A DNA stretch of 64,000 bases from Marisediminitalea alba (GCF_002993365.1 NZ_PVNP01000220.1:17288-81287); one strand, 5' to 3'. Numbered from the stretch's first letter, positions 1-8,403 are shown. Notes: generated by a model from the letters alone, not told the origin. Translations and numbers: made by a program.

Positions 1-46
1 CAGTGGGTGGGGCAAGTAGCGATGACTAAACTACCAGCCCCGAGGA

Positions 47-90
47 GAAAAAACGCGACAAACCCGGTGGGACTAAAACGGTTTGTCGCG
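47..90 (-). terminator. Intrinsic terminator of the PQQ alcohol dehydrogenase gene
   Basis: Read on the minus strand, an 11-bp stem (CGCGACAAACC, 54-64, pairing with 80-90) is followed directly by a run of T (47-53). It lies 7 bases past the stop codon of the dehydrogenase gene, so this gene probably ends its own transcript here. Confidence 0.85.
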
Positions 91-97
91 GTGCCTC

Positions 98-1861
98 TTA
101 GCTACGAGGCAATTTGAACGTCCAGACAGTACCACCCTGGTTAATGTCTTTAACTTTCTTGGCAACTTCACCACCCCACAGAGGAACGGCGCCACCCCAT
201 CCAGATACGATGCTCAGGTATTGCTCACCGTCCTGTTCCCAAGTGATTGGAGAACCAACGATGCCTGAACCAGTATTGAACTTGTAAACCACTTCACCAG
301 TTTTGGCGTTGAAGCCGTACAGGTAGCCTTCAGGTGTACCAGTAAATACCAGGTTACCTGCAGTGGCTAACACACCGCCCCACAGAGGCGCGTTGTTTTT
401 GAATTCCCAAACAATTTCACCGGTTTTAGGGTCAACGGCTTTAAGTGAACCGATGTGGTCGTAGATAGGTTTGATAGTGAAACCAGAACCCATGTACGCA
501 GCACCTTTTTTGTAGTTAACTGGCTCATTCCAGATGACCATGCCCCATTCGTTTGAAGGTACGTAGAACAGACCAGTGTCCTGGCTAAATGCCATAGGCA
601 TCCAGTTTTTACCACCTAAGAAAGAAGGTACGGCAAATACAGTTTTACCTTTTTTGCCATCTTCGCTATCAGATGGGTTACCAGGGCGATTTGACTCGTC
701 GTAGATTGGACGACCGTTTTTATCCAGACCTTTCGCCCAGGTAATACCGCTTACAAATGGGAAGCCACGGATGAAGTCGCCGTTTTCACGGTTAAGAACA
801 TAGAAGAAGCCGTTACGGTCAGCAGTAGCTGCTGCTTTAACTGTTTTTCCGCGATCTTTATAGTCAAACGCGATTAGCTCGTTAACACCGTCGTAATCCC
901 AACCATCGTGTGGAGTGGTTTGGAAGTGCCATACGATTTTGCCAGTGTCAGGGTCGATAGCCAGACGCGAAGAGCTGTACAGGTTATCACCAGGACGCAA
1001 GTGAGAGTTCCAAGGAGCCGGGTTACCGGTACCCATGAAGATCAGGTCTTGATCAGGGTCGTAAGTACCGCCTAACCATGTTGCTGCACCACCTGTTTTC
1101 CACAGGTCGCCGGTCCAGGTTTTGTTGGCTTTACCACCAGTAATACCGTTTTCTTTACCGTTTAGGTAACCCATGTGGCCTTCAACAGTAGGACGAGACC
1201 AAACCAGTTCACCGGTCATTGCATCGCGGGCTTCAACTTTACCCACAATACCGAATTCACCACCAGAGATACCAGTAACTACGTTACCTTTAACAATCAT
1301 CGGTGCAGCTGTGAAAGAGTAACCTGCTTTATAGTCGCCTAACGTTTTACGCCACTTTGGCTTACCCGTTTTCTGGTCCAATGCAACCAATTTTGCATCC
1401 AGGGTACCGAAGATAACTAAATCGCCGTACAGTGCAGCACCACGGTTGATTACGTCACAGCAAGGCATGATACCGTCTGGTAAACGAGCTTCCCATTGCC
1501 ATAATTCGTCACCGGTTTCTACGTCGATAGCGTAGATACGAGAGTAAGAAGCGGTAACGAACATAATGCCGTCTTTAACCAGTGGCTGTGATTCCTGACC
1601 ACGTTGTTTCTCACCACCGAAAGAAAAGGCCCAAACCGGACTCAACTTCTTAACGTTGCTAGTGTTCATTGTGTCGATTGGACTAAAGCGCTGTCCACGT
1701 GGACCAAGGCCATAGCTGACCACGTCACCTGGGGTTGCCTGGTCATTGACGATATCTTTATCTGTCACTTTGGCCTGGGCCATGCCAGTCATAGCACCTA
1801 GTGACAGGGTTAAACAGAACGCAGAGCTGAGTAAGCGGCCTGAAACTCTTTTACTTTTCAT
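98..1861 (-). CDS. pedH: PQQ-dependent alcohol dehydrogenase, lanthanide type (PedH/ExaF-like)
   Basis: Periplasmic quinoprotein that oxidises primary alcohols to aldehydes and passes electrons to a cytochrome c. The start at 1861 is preferred over 1882 because a GGAG box lies 7 bases upstream; it gives 587 aa with a signal peptide ending AQA. Numbered from the longer 594-aa frame, the vicinal Cys pair C141-C142 (motif MPCCD) and several propeller W-docking repeats are visible. The active-site motif TPHDGWDYDGVNE places catalytic Asp at 329 and a second Asp at 331. That second Asp marks lanthanide-dependent XoxF/PedH/ExaF enzymes, whereas calcium enzymes usually have Ala or Ser/Thr there. No calcium-type PedE/ExaA paralogue is present in the window. 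The gene is monocistronic, with its own terminator and a long upstream region. Family assignment is very secure; metal preference is inferred from one residue; substrate range is not known. Confidence 0.93.
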   Translation of the reverse strand: MKSKRVSGRLLSSAFCLTLSLGAMTGMAQAKVTDKDIVNDQATPGDVVSYGLGPRGQRFSPIDTMNTSNVKKLSPVWAFSFGGEKQRGQESQPLVKDGIMFVTASYSRIYAIDVETGDELWQWEARLPDGIMPCCDVINRGAALYGDLVIFGTLDAKLVALDQKTGKPKWRKTLGDYKAGYSFTAAPMIVKGNVVTGISGGEFGIVGKVEARDAMTGELVWSRPTVEGHMGYLNGKENGITGGKANKTWTGDLWKTGGAATWLGGTYDPDQDLIFMGTGNPAPWNSHLRPGDNLYSSSRLAIDPDTGKIVWHFQTTPHDGWDYDGVNELIAFDYKDRGKTVKAAATADRNGFFYVLNRENGDFIRGFPFVSGITWAKGLDKNGRPIYDESNRPGNPSDSEDGKKGKTVFAVPSFLGGKNWMPMAFSQDTGLFYVPSNEWGMVIWNEPVNYKKGAAYMGSGFTIKPIYDHIGSLKAVDPKTGEIVWEFKNNAPLWGGVLATAGNLVFTGTPEGYLYGFNAKTGEVVYKFNTGSGIVGSPITWEQDGEQYLSIVSGWGGAVPLWGGEVAKKVKDINQGGTVWTFKLPRS

Positions 1862-1963
1862 CAGATTTCTCCAGTGTTTCAACGGGGTTTGGTACCCTTT
1901 GTTACAACGTCCGCGGCTTGTTCATCAAAAAGCATGCGACTGTTGAGTGTTGTTTTCGTCCAC

Positions 1964-1993
1964 TAGGTGAGTATAGAACACCATACTTACCTA
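1964..1993. promoter_or_regulatory. Inverted repeat upstream of pedH, candidate regulator site
   Basis: The arms TAGGTGAGTAT (1964-1974) and ATACTTACCTA (1983-1993) are complementary at 10 of 11 positions, with an 8-base spacer. The repeat is centred about 117 bases upstream of the chosen pedH start, a position that suits an activator or repressor site. It has no T-run, so it is not a terminator. The binding protein is unknown; the LuxR-type regulator at 7668 is one candidate. Confidence 0.5.
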
Positions 1994-2066
1994 AGAGTCC
2001 TCAGAATTAGTATCAGTCATCATTTTGTTAACAACCATTAAACCTTGGGTTATCATTTTTAGTTCG

Positions 2067-2076
2067 TTGGTAGTAA
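2067..2076 (-). promoter_or_regulatory. TTACTACCAA element upstream of pedH
   Basis: The minus strand reads TTACTACCAA, an exact copy of the 10-mer at 8404-8413 and close to elements at 3733-3744 and 20249-20258. All four lie in non-coding DNA upstream of genes of the alcohol-oxidation island. It may be a regulon motif; this is inferred from recurrence only. Confidence 0.4.
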
Positions 2077-2135
2077 TACTTCGCTGAAGGGCTTATATCT
2101 CGTGGCTTTGGCGGTGTATGAGAGGAGCGATAAAT

Positions 2136-2177
2136 AATAAAAAAGGCCGAATTTTAAAGTGAAAAATAGCGGCCTTT
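2136..2177 (-). terminator. Intrinsic terminator of the cytochrome c / solute-binding operon
   Basis: On the minus strand, AAAGGCCG (2170-2177) pairs with CGGCCTTT (2142-2149) and the stem runs into a T-tract. It lies about 28 bases past the stop codon of the gene at 2205. Confidence 0.8.
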
Positions 2178-2204
2178 CGAAATCTTGTAAAAAAAATGTA
2201 ATGC

Positions 2205-3104
2205 TTATTCGGTGCGATGGTAATCGGGGATTTCGTAGCTCAGGCCGTACTCTAAAAACAGTGCTTCCATTTCGCCGTTTTTAATCATCGGTTCGGTGAT
2301 TGCCTGGATTGCATAAGCCAGCTCCCGATAATCTGTCTTAACTGCCATGCCAATATCCCAAGACTTAATGCTCATAGCGGCCAGGCCGTCAGCACTGATG
2401 TCATATTGCTCGGGAAGCGGTGCAAATTCGGTTTTGTTAACGTCTCCCGAGGTACTCATGCCCCATTGCAACTGACCTTTCATTCCGGCCACTGCAGCCA
2501 CTTTACCTTCCTGCAGCAGTTTGATGCCGTCAAAAACCGAGTCCACATGAACCAGCTTGTCACGCAGGCGGCCACCAATAGTGGCACCGAGGAAGAAGCT
2601 GGGTAATGAATCAAGCTCTACGGCAACCGGTTCGTACTGGAATATGGCCAGGGTGCGAATATCATTGGTTTTTTCGTGGTCACGCAATAGTGCCCAGCTT
2701 TCCTGTTGATAGGGGCCGAACATCACTACCAGGTCATTCTTGGGCAAGCCGTAACCGTCAATGGCGTAGGCAAATTTACGATCGTAAGGCACCCGGAGCA
2801 TTAAGTCGGCTTTCTGGCGGGTAATGATATGCCCTTTCCAGATCGCGTTGCGCAGGTCATCCTCGAGGTTTTCGTCAGCGTTGATCCACATCCACTCCAG
2901 ATCAACGCCCAGTCCCGCCGCTATGCGTTTACCTACCTCAATATCTACACCGGCAGGTTCGCCGTCCTTGAGATAGGAGTACGGGGGGAAGTTGTTGTAG
3001 ACAGCAATGGTTATCTGGCCTTGCTCAAGAATATCCTCATAACTTTTAGCCATAACAGACGTGGCTATTAAACTACAAATCAGAAGAACAACTCTTACTA
3101 CCAT
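2205..3104 (-). CDS. Quinoprotein-associated periplasmic solute-binding protein (MoxJ/XoxJ/PedG-like)
   Basis: 299 aa with a signal peptide ending SVMA (about residue 19), followed by the start of an SBP_bac_3-type fold (motif NFPPYSY near residue 40). It fits the family found beside PQQ alcohol and methanol dehydrogenases (MoxJ/XoxJ and the quinoprotein-associated ABC-type binding proteins). In methylotrophs XoxJ has been proposed to help activate the dehydrogenase rather than import a solute. The start follows a good AAGGGG ribosome site. It lies 37 bases downstream of the cytochrome gene on the same strand and ends at a shared terminator, so the two form an operon. No permease partner of the amino-acid ABC type is nearby, which favours an accessory role over transport. 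The exact ligand or partner is unknown. Confidence 0.85.
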   Translation of the reverse strand: MVVRVVLLICSLIATSVMAKSYEDILEQGQITIAVYNNFPPYSYLKDGEPAGVDIEVGKRIAAGLGVDLEWMWINADENLEDDLRNAIWKGHIITRQKADLMLRVPYDRKFAYAIDGYGLPKNDLVVMFGPYQQESWALLRDHEKTNDIRTLAIFQYEPVAVELDSLPSFFLGATIGGRLRDKLVHVDSVFDGIKLLQEGKVAAVAGMKGQLQWGMSTSGDVNKTEFAPLPEQYDISADGLAAMSIKSWDIGMAVKTDYRELAYAIQAITEPMIKNGEMEALFLEYGLSYEIPDYHRTE

Positions 3105-3141
3105 TACTGCCCCTTAACTATGTCTTGATCAGGTATGCGGC

Positions 3142-3588
3142 TTACTCTGGCACGCCGCGAGTTTCGATGTACGCTTTGATTGCCCACATTGCTTCCTGAG
3201 AAAGAATACCTTCAAACGGAGGCATGTAAACACGGCCATCATCTACCGCACCGTTACGGATACGTGTCATAAACCAACCGTCGGCTTCTTCCTGGCTGAA
3301 GAATTCAAACTCATCGTTTAGTTTACGCAGATCAGGCGTGATTCCGCCAGAGATAACTTCCAGACCGTGACAACGGGCACAATTCTGGTTGTAAGCTGAG
3401 TCACCGATTTTAATCGCCAGCTCATTGCCAGTGTAAGGGTTAGTCTTCAGCCACTCATCACCTAATTGTGGTAATTCACTGGTATCTACTGCTTGCGGCG
3501 TTACATCACCGTGAGCCATTGCATTAGCGGTTACCAGGGTCAGTACCGCCAGCATCGCGCTGCGCAAAATAGTTAAATACATCTTCAT
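3142..3588 (-). CDS. pedF: Cytochrome c-550 of the PQQ alcohol dehydrogenase (PedF/ExaB-like)
   Basis: Soluble periplasmic c-type cytochrome, the likely electron acceptor of the quinoprotein. Start 3588 is chosen over 3612 because a GGAG box lies 8 bases upstream; it gives 148 aa with a signal peptide ending AMA. One heme site CARCH is at residues 70-74, and the motif YMPPF near residue 121 supplies the probable Met axial ligand. This matches ExaB/PedF-type cytochromes. It is the first gene of a two-gene operon with the solute-binding protein and is divergent from the ABC operon starting near 3820. Its separation from the dehydrogenase gene by a terminator means the two are transcribed independently. 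Confidence 0.9.
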   Translation of the reverse strand: MKMYLTILRSAMLAVLTLVTANAMAHGDVTPQAVDTSELPQLGDEWLKTNPYTGNELAIKIGDSAYNQNCARCHGLEVISGGITPDLRKLNDEFEFFSQEEADGWFMTRIRNGAVDDGRVYMPPFEGILSQEAMWAIKAYIETRGVPE

Positions 3589-3732
3589 CTCGGTTTCTCC
3601 AAAAGCTGCCACATTGAGTTGTCATGCCGTTAAATGTTGCAGGGAAGTAAAAATAGTCATCAATAAGTTTTCATGTCTACAACAAAGCACAGGGTGAAAG
3701 TTAGGAGATCTGGGGTTTCCTTCCAATTGTAC

Positions 3733-3744
3733 TTAGGTAGTAAA
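3733..3744. promoter_or_regulatory. TTTACTACCTAA-type element between the divergent cytochrome and ABC operons
   Basis: The plus strand reads TTAGGTAGTAAA, whose complement TTTACTACCTAA matches 8 of the 9 core bases of the element at 2067 and 8404. It sits in the 231-base divergent promoter region, 76 bases upstream of the ABC operon start and about 145 bases upstream of the cytochrome start. It could serve both directions. Confidence 0.4.
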
Positions 3745-3819
3745 CCTTTCATCCTTTTTGCTCATTTCAACTGTGTACAATCATGCTCTACTATTGCACC
3801 ATAAGGTTAAAAAAGGGTT

Positions 3820-5055
3820 TTGTTTTTGAACATAAAAAAACGGAAAGGTTACAAGTTTTACACCTTTTTAACGCAGTTTTCGCAGCACGTTCGCGTCCTG
3901 TTCGCGTTTTTTGCATGTGTGATTTTGATGCCTGCAATGGCTAATGCGAAGGCACTAAATATAGATGTGATTTATGTTCAGCAATCATCAAACCAGGCTG
4001 CGCAGCCCTTATTACTTAAAAAAACGCCCGACAATCTCACCACAGCCGGTGCGGAACTGGCCATAGAAGACAGCAATACCACGGGGCGGTTTTTAAAACA
4101 TCGGTACGGCCTTTGGGGCATAACCGGCGCTAACAGCGAGGAAATTTTAACGGCCCTTAAGCAACGGCTGAACGGACAGCCGGCTATCCTCCTCACAGAC
4201 CTGCCCACGACTACGCTAAAAGTAGTAGCTGATTTGGTACTCGCTAACGGCAGCGTGATCATAAATGCCGGTGAAGCCGACAATAATTTACGTATATCTC
4301 AGTGCCGTGGTGGGTTGTTACACACTTTGGCGAGTCGCGCTATGTTAACCGATGCCATGGCCCAGTTCTTTATGGCCAGACGCTGGCGGGAGTGGTTTGT
4401 GATCAGTGGTAAATCTGACGCCGACAAAGCCTATGCTGAGTCAATTAACCGGTCAGCCAAACGCTTTGGTGCAAAAATAACCGAGCAGAAAACCTGGAGC
4501 TTTGATACCGATTTGCGCCGCAGTGCTCAGCGCGAGGTGCCGCTATTCACTCAGGGCGACGATTATGATGTTGTGCTGGTGGCCGATGAGTCTGATTTGT
4601 TTGGTAACTATATTCCTAATAATACCTGGTTACCCAGACCGGTTGCGGGCACCCATGGGTTAACCCCAACAACCTGGCACTGGGCCCTTGAGCAGTGGGG
4701 CGCTACCCAGTTACAAAACCGTTTTTACGAACAGTTTGGTCGCGAAATGCTCGACAAAGATTATGCAGCATGGCTGGCAGTGCGCAGCATCAGTGAGGCG
4801 GTTACCCGCACCCAAACCAATAATCCTAAAGCCCTTTACTCGTATCTGATGAGCAATGATTTTGAGCTGGCCGCGTTTAAGGGTCGCAAGTTGAGCTTTC
4901 GGCCCTGGAACGGCCAGTTGCGGCAACCGATTCCATTGGTGCACCCAAAAGGTTTGACCTCTCTGTCGCCGCAGGAAGGGTATCTTCACCCGAGCACTGA
5001 TTTAGATACGCTGGGATTCGACAAGCCAGAATCACGCTGTGATATGGCTTACTAA
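3820..5055 (+). CDS. ABC-type substrate-binding protein of the PQQ alcohol dehydrogenase system (PedA-like)
   Basis: 411 aa with a hydrophobic signal near residues 28-45 ending ANA, followed by a periplasmic-binding-protein fold of the branched-chain amino-acid type. It matches the family defined by its location beside PQQ alcohol dehydrogenases. First gene of a four-gene operon (binding protein, beta-propeller, ATPase, permease), the order seen in pedA1A2BC and in part of the methylotroph lut cluster. Those systems are implicated in lanthanide handling in P. putida and Methylorubrum. The start is uncertain: only TTG codons at 3820 or 3826 follow the AAGGG-like box, and the latter has better spacing. 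The protein also has Cys residues near the middle and C-terminus. Family is confident; substrate is inferred. Confidence 0.85.
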   Translation: MFLNIKKRKGYKFYTFLTQFSQHVRVLFAFFACVILMPAMANAKALNIDVIYVQQSSNQAAQPLLLKKTPDNLTTAGAELAIEDSNTTGRFLKHRYGLWGITGANSEEILTALKQRLNGQPAILLTDLPTTTLKVVADLVLANGSVIINAGEADNNLRISQCRGGLLHTLASRAMLTDAMAQFFMARRWREWFVISGKSDADKAYAESINRSAKRFGAKITEQKTWSFDTDLRRSAQREVPLFTQGDDYDVVLVADESDLFGNYIPNNTWLPRPVAGTHGLTPTTWHWALEQWGATQLQNRFYEQFGREMLDKDYAAWLAVRSISEAVTRTQTNNPKALYSYLMSNDFELAAFKGRKLSFRPWNGQLRQPIPLVHPKGLTSLSPQEGYLHPSTDLDTLGFDKPESRCDMAY

Positions 5056-5071
5056 AAGGTGGTATAGAAGT

Positions 5072-6028
5072 ATGCGTTTATTAGTTTTAGCAGCCGGCTT
5101 GCTAACGGCACTGGTGAGTCAGGCCGAGGTGGCTTACGTTTCCAATGAGAAAAGCGATACGTTAACCCTCATCGATGTGGATAAACTGGAAGTCATCGAT
5201 ACGCTGGAGGTAGGAATGCGTCCCCGCGGCATTATCTTCAGCCAGGATTATAAATACCTGTATATTTGTGCCAGCGAATCTGATGCCGTGCAGGTAATGG
5301 ATTTGGCTACCCACAAGGTGATTCACAATCTGCCTTCCGGTGAAGATCCGGAGCAGTTCGCCCTGCATCCAAACAACCGTCATCTGTATATTGCTAATGA
5401 AGACAGCGCAGTGGTTACCGTTGTCGATACCGTAGACCGTACCGTTATCGCACAAATTGATGTGGGCATTGAACCGGAAGGTATGGCAGTGAGCCCCGAT
5501 GGAAAATGGGTTATCAATACCTCGGAAACCACCAACATGCTGCACTGGATCGATGCCAGTACCCACGAGTTGGTGGATAACACCCTGGTCGATCAGCGTC
5601 CGCGCCATGTGGAATTCAGCAAGTCCGGTGAAAAGGTCTGGGCGTCGGCTGAGATTGGCGGCACAGTGGACGTTATTGATACAGCCTCCCGGGAACTGAT
5701 TAAAAAAATCACCTTTAAAATTCCTGGCGTACACCGCGATAAAATACAGCCGGTGGGCATTAAACTTACCGATGATGGCAAATATGCCTTTGTGGCACTC
5801 GGCCCGGCAAACCATGTGGCGGTAATCGATGCCAGCACCTATGAAGTGCTTGATTATCTGCTGGTAGGTCGCCGTGTATGGCAGTTAGCTTTTGCCAAAG
5901 AACAGTCTTTATTGTTCACCACTAATGGTGTTAGCGGCGATGTGTCGGTGATTGATGTGGAAGATCTGAAAGTCATTAAAACGATTAAAGCCGGCCGCTA
6001 TCCATGGGGCGTTGTGGTTAAACCATGA
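5072..6028 (+). CDS. YVTN-type beta-propeller protein of the PQQ/ped ABC operon
   Basis: Secreted beta-propeller of 318 aa. The start at 5072 is preferred over 5039: it gives a clean signal peptide (MRLLVLAAGLL..., ending VSQA), follows an AAAGGTGG box and avoids overlapping the upstream gene. About seven YVTN-like blades repeat across the chain (for example YVSNEKSDTL, YIANEDSAVV, FTTNGVSGDV). It matches the PQQ-dependent catabolism-associated propeller family. Its stop overlaps the ATPase start by 4 bases (ATGA), showing translational coupling. In lanthanide-related operons this propeller is always near the transporter, but its role is not established; it might act as a periplasmic scaffold or metal-binding partner. 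Confidence 0.88.
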   Translation: MRLLVLAAGLLTALVSQAEVAYVSNEKSDTLTLIDVDKLEVIDTLEVGMRPRGIIFSQDYKYLYICASESDAVQVMDLATHKVIHNLPSGEDPEQFALHPNNRHLYIANEDSAVVTVVDTVDRTVIAQIDVGIEPEGMAVSPDGKWVINTSETTNMLHWIDASTHELVDNTLVDQRPRHVEFSKSGEKVWASAEIGGTVDVIDTASRELIKKITFKIPGVHRDKIQPVGIKLTDDGKYAFVALGPANHVAVIDASTYEVLDYLLVGRRVWQLAFAKEQSLLFTTNGVSGDVSVIDVEDLKVIKTIKAGRYPWGVVVKP

Positions 6029-6762
6029 GTGTTCCGGTATTGGCTGTAGAGCAAGTAGGATTTAACTACGGGGCCAAACAGGCACTGTCTGAGGTGACGT
6101 TTTCACTGTCGCCGGGGTCGTATTATGCCTTGCTTGGGCCTAATGGCGCGGGCAAGAGTACGCTGTTCTCGATTCTTTGTCAGTTACTGCAGCCGCAAAC
6201 CGGTAGCGTAACAGTTAATGGCATTAATGCCGCGAAAAAGCCGCGTCAGGTGTTAAAGCAAATCGGTATGGTGTTTCAGCAACCCACTCTGGATTTAGAT
6301 TTGAGTGTTGAGCAGAACCTGGCTTATCACGCCAGTCTGCACGGCTTATCAAGCGCTTATACAAAACAGCGTATTAATGAAGAGTTGCAGCGTTTTGCGT
6401 TGAGCGAACGACGCAAAGATAAAGTCCGCTCGCTAAACGGCGGTCACCGCCGCCGGGTGGAGATCGCTCGTGCGCTGCTGCATCAACCGGCTATTTTGTT
6501 ATTGGATGAGGCCACCGTGGGCCTGGATCAGTCCACCCGTGATACCATTAATGATCACCTGCGACAGTTGTGCAGTGACTCGGGTATCACGATTTTGTCG
6601 TCGACCCACCTGATCGACGAAGTACGACCAACTGACGAACTGATTGTGCTGATCAAAGGCCAGATTCAACTGCAGCAACGTTGTGAGGAGGCCATGCAGG
6701 CCCTGCAACTGGACTCGGTGCAGGCGCTTTACCGACACTTCCATCAGCAGGGGGAGCAATAG
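6025..6762 (+). CDS. ABC transporter ATP-binding protein of the ped/PQQ system (PedB-like)
   Basis: 245-aa cytoplasmic ATPase that powers the permease encoded immediately downstream. Walker A GPNGAGKST is at residues 38-46, and Walker B LLLDEATVGLD follows the signature segment. The signature reads LNGGHRRR instead of the usual LSGGQ, a variation seen in this ABC-2-like subfamily. It overlaps the propeller gene by 4 bases and abuts the permease gene without a gap. The ABC-2 type of the permease more often goes with export, so the direction of transport should not be assumed from the binding protein alone. Confidence 0.92.
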   Translation: MSVPVLAVEQVGFNYGAKQALSEVTFSLSPGSYYALLGPNGAGKSTLFSILCQLLQPQTGSVTVNGINAAKKPRQVLKQIGMVFQQPTLDLDLSVEQNLAYHASLHGLSSAYTKQRINEELQRFALSERRKDKVRSLNGGHRRRVEIARALLHQPAILLLDEATVGLDQSTRDTINDHLRQLCSDSGITILSSTHLIDEVRPTDELIVLIKGQIQLQQRCEEAMQALQLDSVQALYRHFHQQGEQ

Positions 6763-7554
6763 ATGTACTGGACCTGCTTTGTTGGTGTTCTAAAACGGGA
6801 ACTGCTGAGATTCTGGCAACAGCGCTCGCGGCTGATAAGCGCGCTGGTACGCCCTTTATTATGGCTGGTGGTGTTTGCGGCAGGCTTTCGTGCTGCGCTG
6901 GGGGTAGCGATTATTCCTCCCTATGAAACCTACATCACTTATGAGGTTTACATTATTCCGGGGCTGGCCGGCGTGATCATGCTGTTTAACGGCATGCAAA
7001 GCTCGCTTTCTATGGTGTACGACCGGGAAATGGGCAGCATGAAGGTGCTTCTCACCAGCCCCATGCCCCGACCGTTTCTGCTGGTCAGTAAGCTGCTGGC
7101 CGGTGCCTGTATTTCCATGTTGCAGGTGTATGCCTTTTTTGCCATCGCCTGGCTGCTGGAGGTGGAAGCTGAGCCAATCGGTTACTTGCTGGTTATTCCG
7201 GCTTTACTCCTTACCGCCTTATTACTGGGAGCGCTGGGACTATTGCTGTCGTCTTTTATCAAGCAATTGGAAAACTTCGCCGGGGTGATGAACTTCGTGG
7301 TGTTTCCGATGTTTTTCCTCTCTTCGGCATTATACCCGTTGTGGAAAATGCGCGAGTCGAGCGAATGGCTTTACTGGATATGCCAGTTTAATCCGTTCAC
7401 ACACGCGGTAGAACTGATTCGTTTTGCGCTTTATGGCCAGTTTAACGGACAGGCAGCGCTGGTAACCGGTCTTTGTACGCTGATTTTTACCAGTCTGGCT
7501 ATTTGGGGCTACGACCCCAAAAGGGGCATGGTAAAACGCAAGGTGGGCGGTTAG
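6763..7554 (+). CDS. pedC: ABC-2 type permease of the ped/PQQ system (PedC-like)
   Basis: 263-aa inner-membrane protein with about six hydrophobic segments and an ABC-2 membrane domain; it matches the family of alcohol-associated permeases named after PedC. It starts one base after the ATPase stop codon and ends the four-gene operon. In P. putida the pedA1A2BC transporter was found to be needed for efficient growth with lanthanides; whether it moves lanthanide, a chelate, a cofactor or a toxic alcohol product is unsettled. The gene ends about 110 bases before a response-regulator gene on the same strand, so read-through is possible. Confidence 0.9.
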   Translation: MYWTCFVGVLKRELLRFWQQRSRLISALVRPLLWLVVFAAGFRAALGVAIIPPYETYITYEVYIIPGLAGVIMLFNGMQSSLSMVYDREMGSMKVLLTSPMPRPFLLVSKLLAGACISMLQVYAFFAIAWLLEVEAEPIGYLLVIPALLLTALLLGALGLLLSSFIKQLENFAGVMNFVVFPMFFLSSALYPLWKMRESSEWLYWICQFNPFTHAVELIRFALYGQFNGQAALVTGLCTLIFTSLAIWGYDPKRGMVKRKVGG

Positions 7555-7667
7555 CTCGCTGAATTAACAAACGGATGGATTATCCTGATAGCCGCGGTAA
7601 ATAAAGGCTAGCTGAATGACAGTACATCCACTAATATAACTTACATAGCATTTACAGGGTGATAAAA

Positions 7668-8336
7668 ATGGTAGAAATTCTCGTCGCTGATGACCATCCC
7701 TTATTTCAATATGCAATCACCGATTTCGTTGAGCGTAATATTCCGGACACTAAAACCATCAGTTGTATCGACCTTGAAGAAGCACTCAATACAGCAGAAG
7801 AAAACCCCAACATTGATTTGGTGCTACTCGACCTGAATATGCCAGGCATGGATGGCCTTAACGGTATCGTGCGTTTTCGTAATCAGTTCCCTGAAATTCC
7901 TATTGTTATTGTGTCGGCAGAAGAAGATAAAAACGTCGTGCTGCAGGCTTTTACCTATGGCGCGGTAGGGTTTATCACCAAGTCTTCCAGCTGTGAGCAG
8001 ATTGTGGGTGCGCTCCAGCAGGTACTGTCCGGTCAGGTATACCTGCCACCGGATATCATCCGTAATGGTGGTAGCAGCAAGCCCAAGGAAGATTCTGCTC
8101 AGCAGCAAATCGATCCTAAGCTGATTGGCGCTCTGACCCGCCGCCAGTTACTGGTGTTTGAGTGTATCGCCAAAGGTAAGTCTAACAAACAGATTGCCTA
8201 TGAGCTGAATATCGCTGAAACCACAGTGAAGGCTCACGTGTCGGCCATTCTTACTAAGCTGAATGTACATAACCGCATCCAGGCAGCGCTGTGTGCCGCC
8301 AGTATCGATTTTAACCAGTATCTGATGCGCAACTAG
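7668..8336 (+). CDS. LuxR/NarL-family response regulator (AgmR/PedR/ExaE-like)
   Basis: Two-domain response regulator of 222 aa, receiver then DNA-binding domain. Start 7668 (ATG) is preferred over GTG 7659, because AGGG lies a suitable distance upstream. The receiver has the acidic pocket DD near residue 8 and phosphorylatable Asp near residue 55 in LLDLNMPGMDG. The C-terminal LuxR helix-turn-helix spans about residues 150-215 (SNKQIAYELNIAETTVKAH). Regulators of this type control exaA/ped genes in pseudomonads, and the position beside the ABC operon supports that role here. No cognate kinase is adjacent; the hybrid kinase at 10331 is the nearest sensor. Likely targets carry the TTACTACCAA elements, but this link is inferred. 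Confidence 0.88.
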   Translation: MVEILVADDHPLFQYAITDFVERNIPDTKTISCIDLEEALNTAEENPNIDLVLLDLNMPGMDGLNGIVRFRNQFPEIPIVIVSAEEDKNVVLQAFTYGAVGFITKSSSCEQIVGALQQVLSGQVYLPPDIIRNGGSSKPKEDSAQQQIDPKLIGALTRRQLLVFECIAKGKSNKQIAYELNIAETTVKAHVSAILTKLNVHNRIQAALCAASIDFNQYLMRN

Positions 8337-8364
8337 CTGTTAGCGACTGATAGTGCTTAGTAAG

Positions 8365-8388
8365 CCATGGGTATCCTGTTGCCCATGG
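8365..8388. other. Hairpin after the response-regulator gene
   Basis: CCATGGG (8365-8371) pairs with CCCATGG (8382-8388), 28 bases past the stop codon. There is no T-run after it, so termination here would be weak or Rho-dependent. Confidence 0.4.
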
Positions 8389-8403
8389 TGTGCTCGATGC
8401 TCC

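Larger units (their letters stand above)
1862..2135. other. Upstream region of the alcohol dehydrogenase gene
   Basis: No gene is seen in these 274 bases. The region holds an 11-bp inverted repeat (1964-1993) and a TTGGTAGTAA element (2067-2076), listed separately. It is long enough to carry promoter and activator sites for the dehydrogenase gene. I did not find a convincing sigma-70 -35/-10 pair by eye. Confidence 0.5.

Noticed and set aside
5162..5815. 217-codon open frame on the minus strand inside the propeller gene
   Set aside because: Complete overlap with a well-supported gene, no ribosome site and no family resemblance; it is a shadow of the repeat-rich coding sequence.
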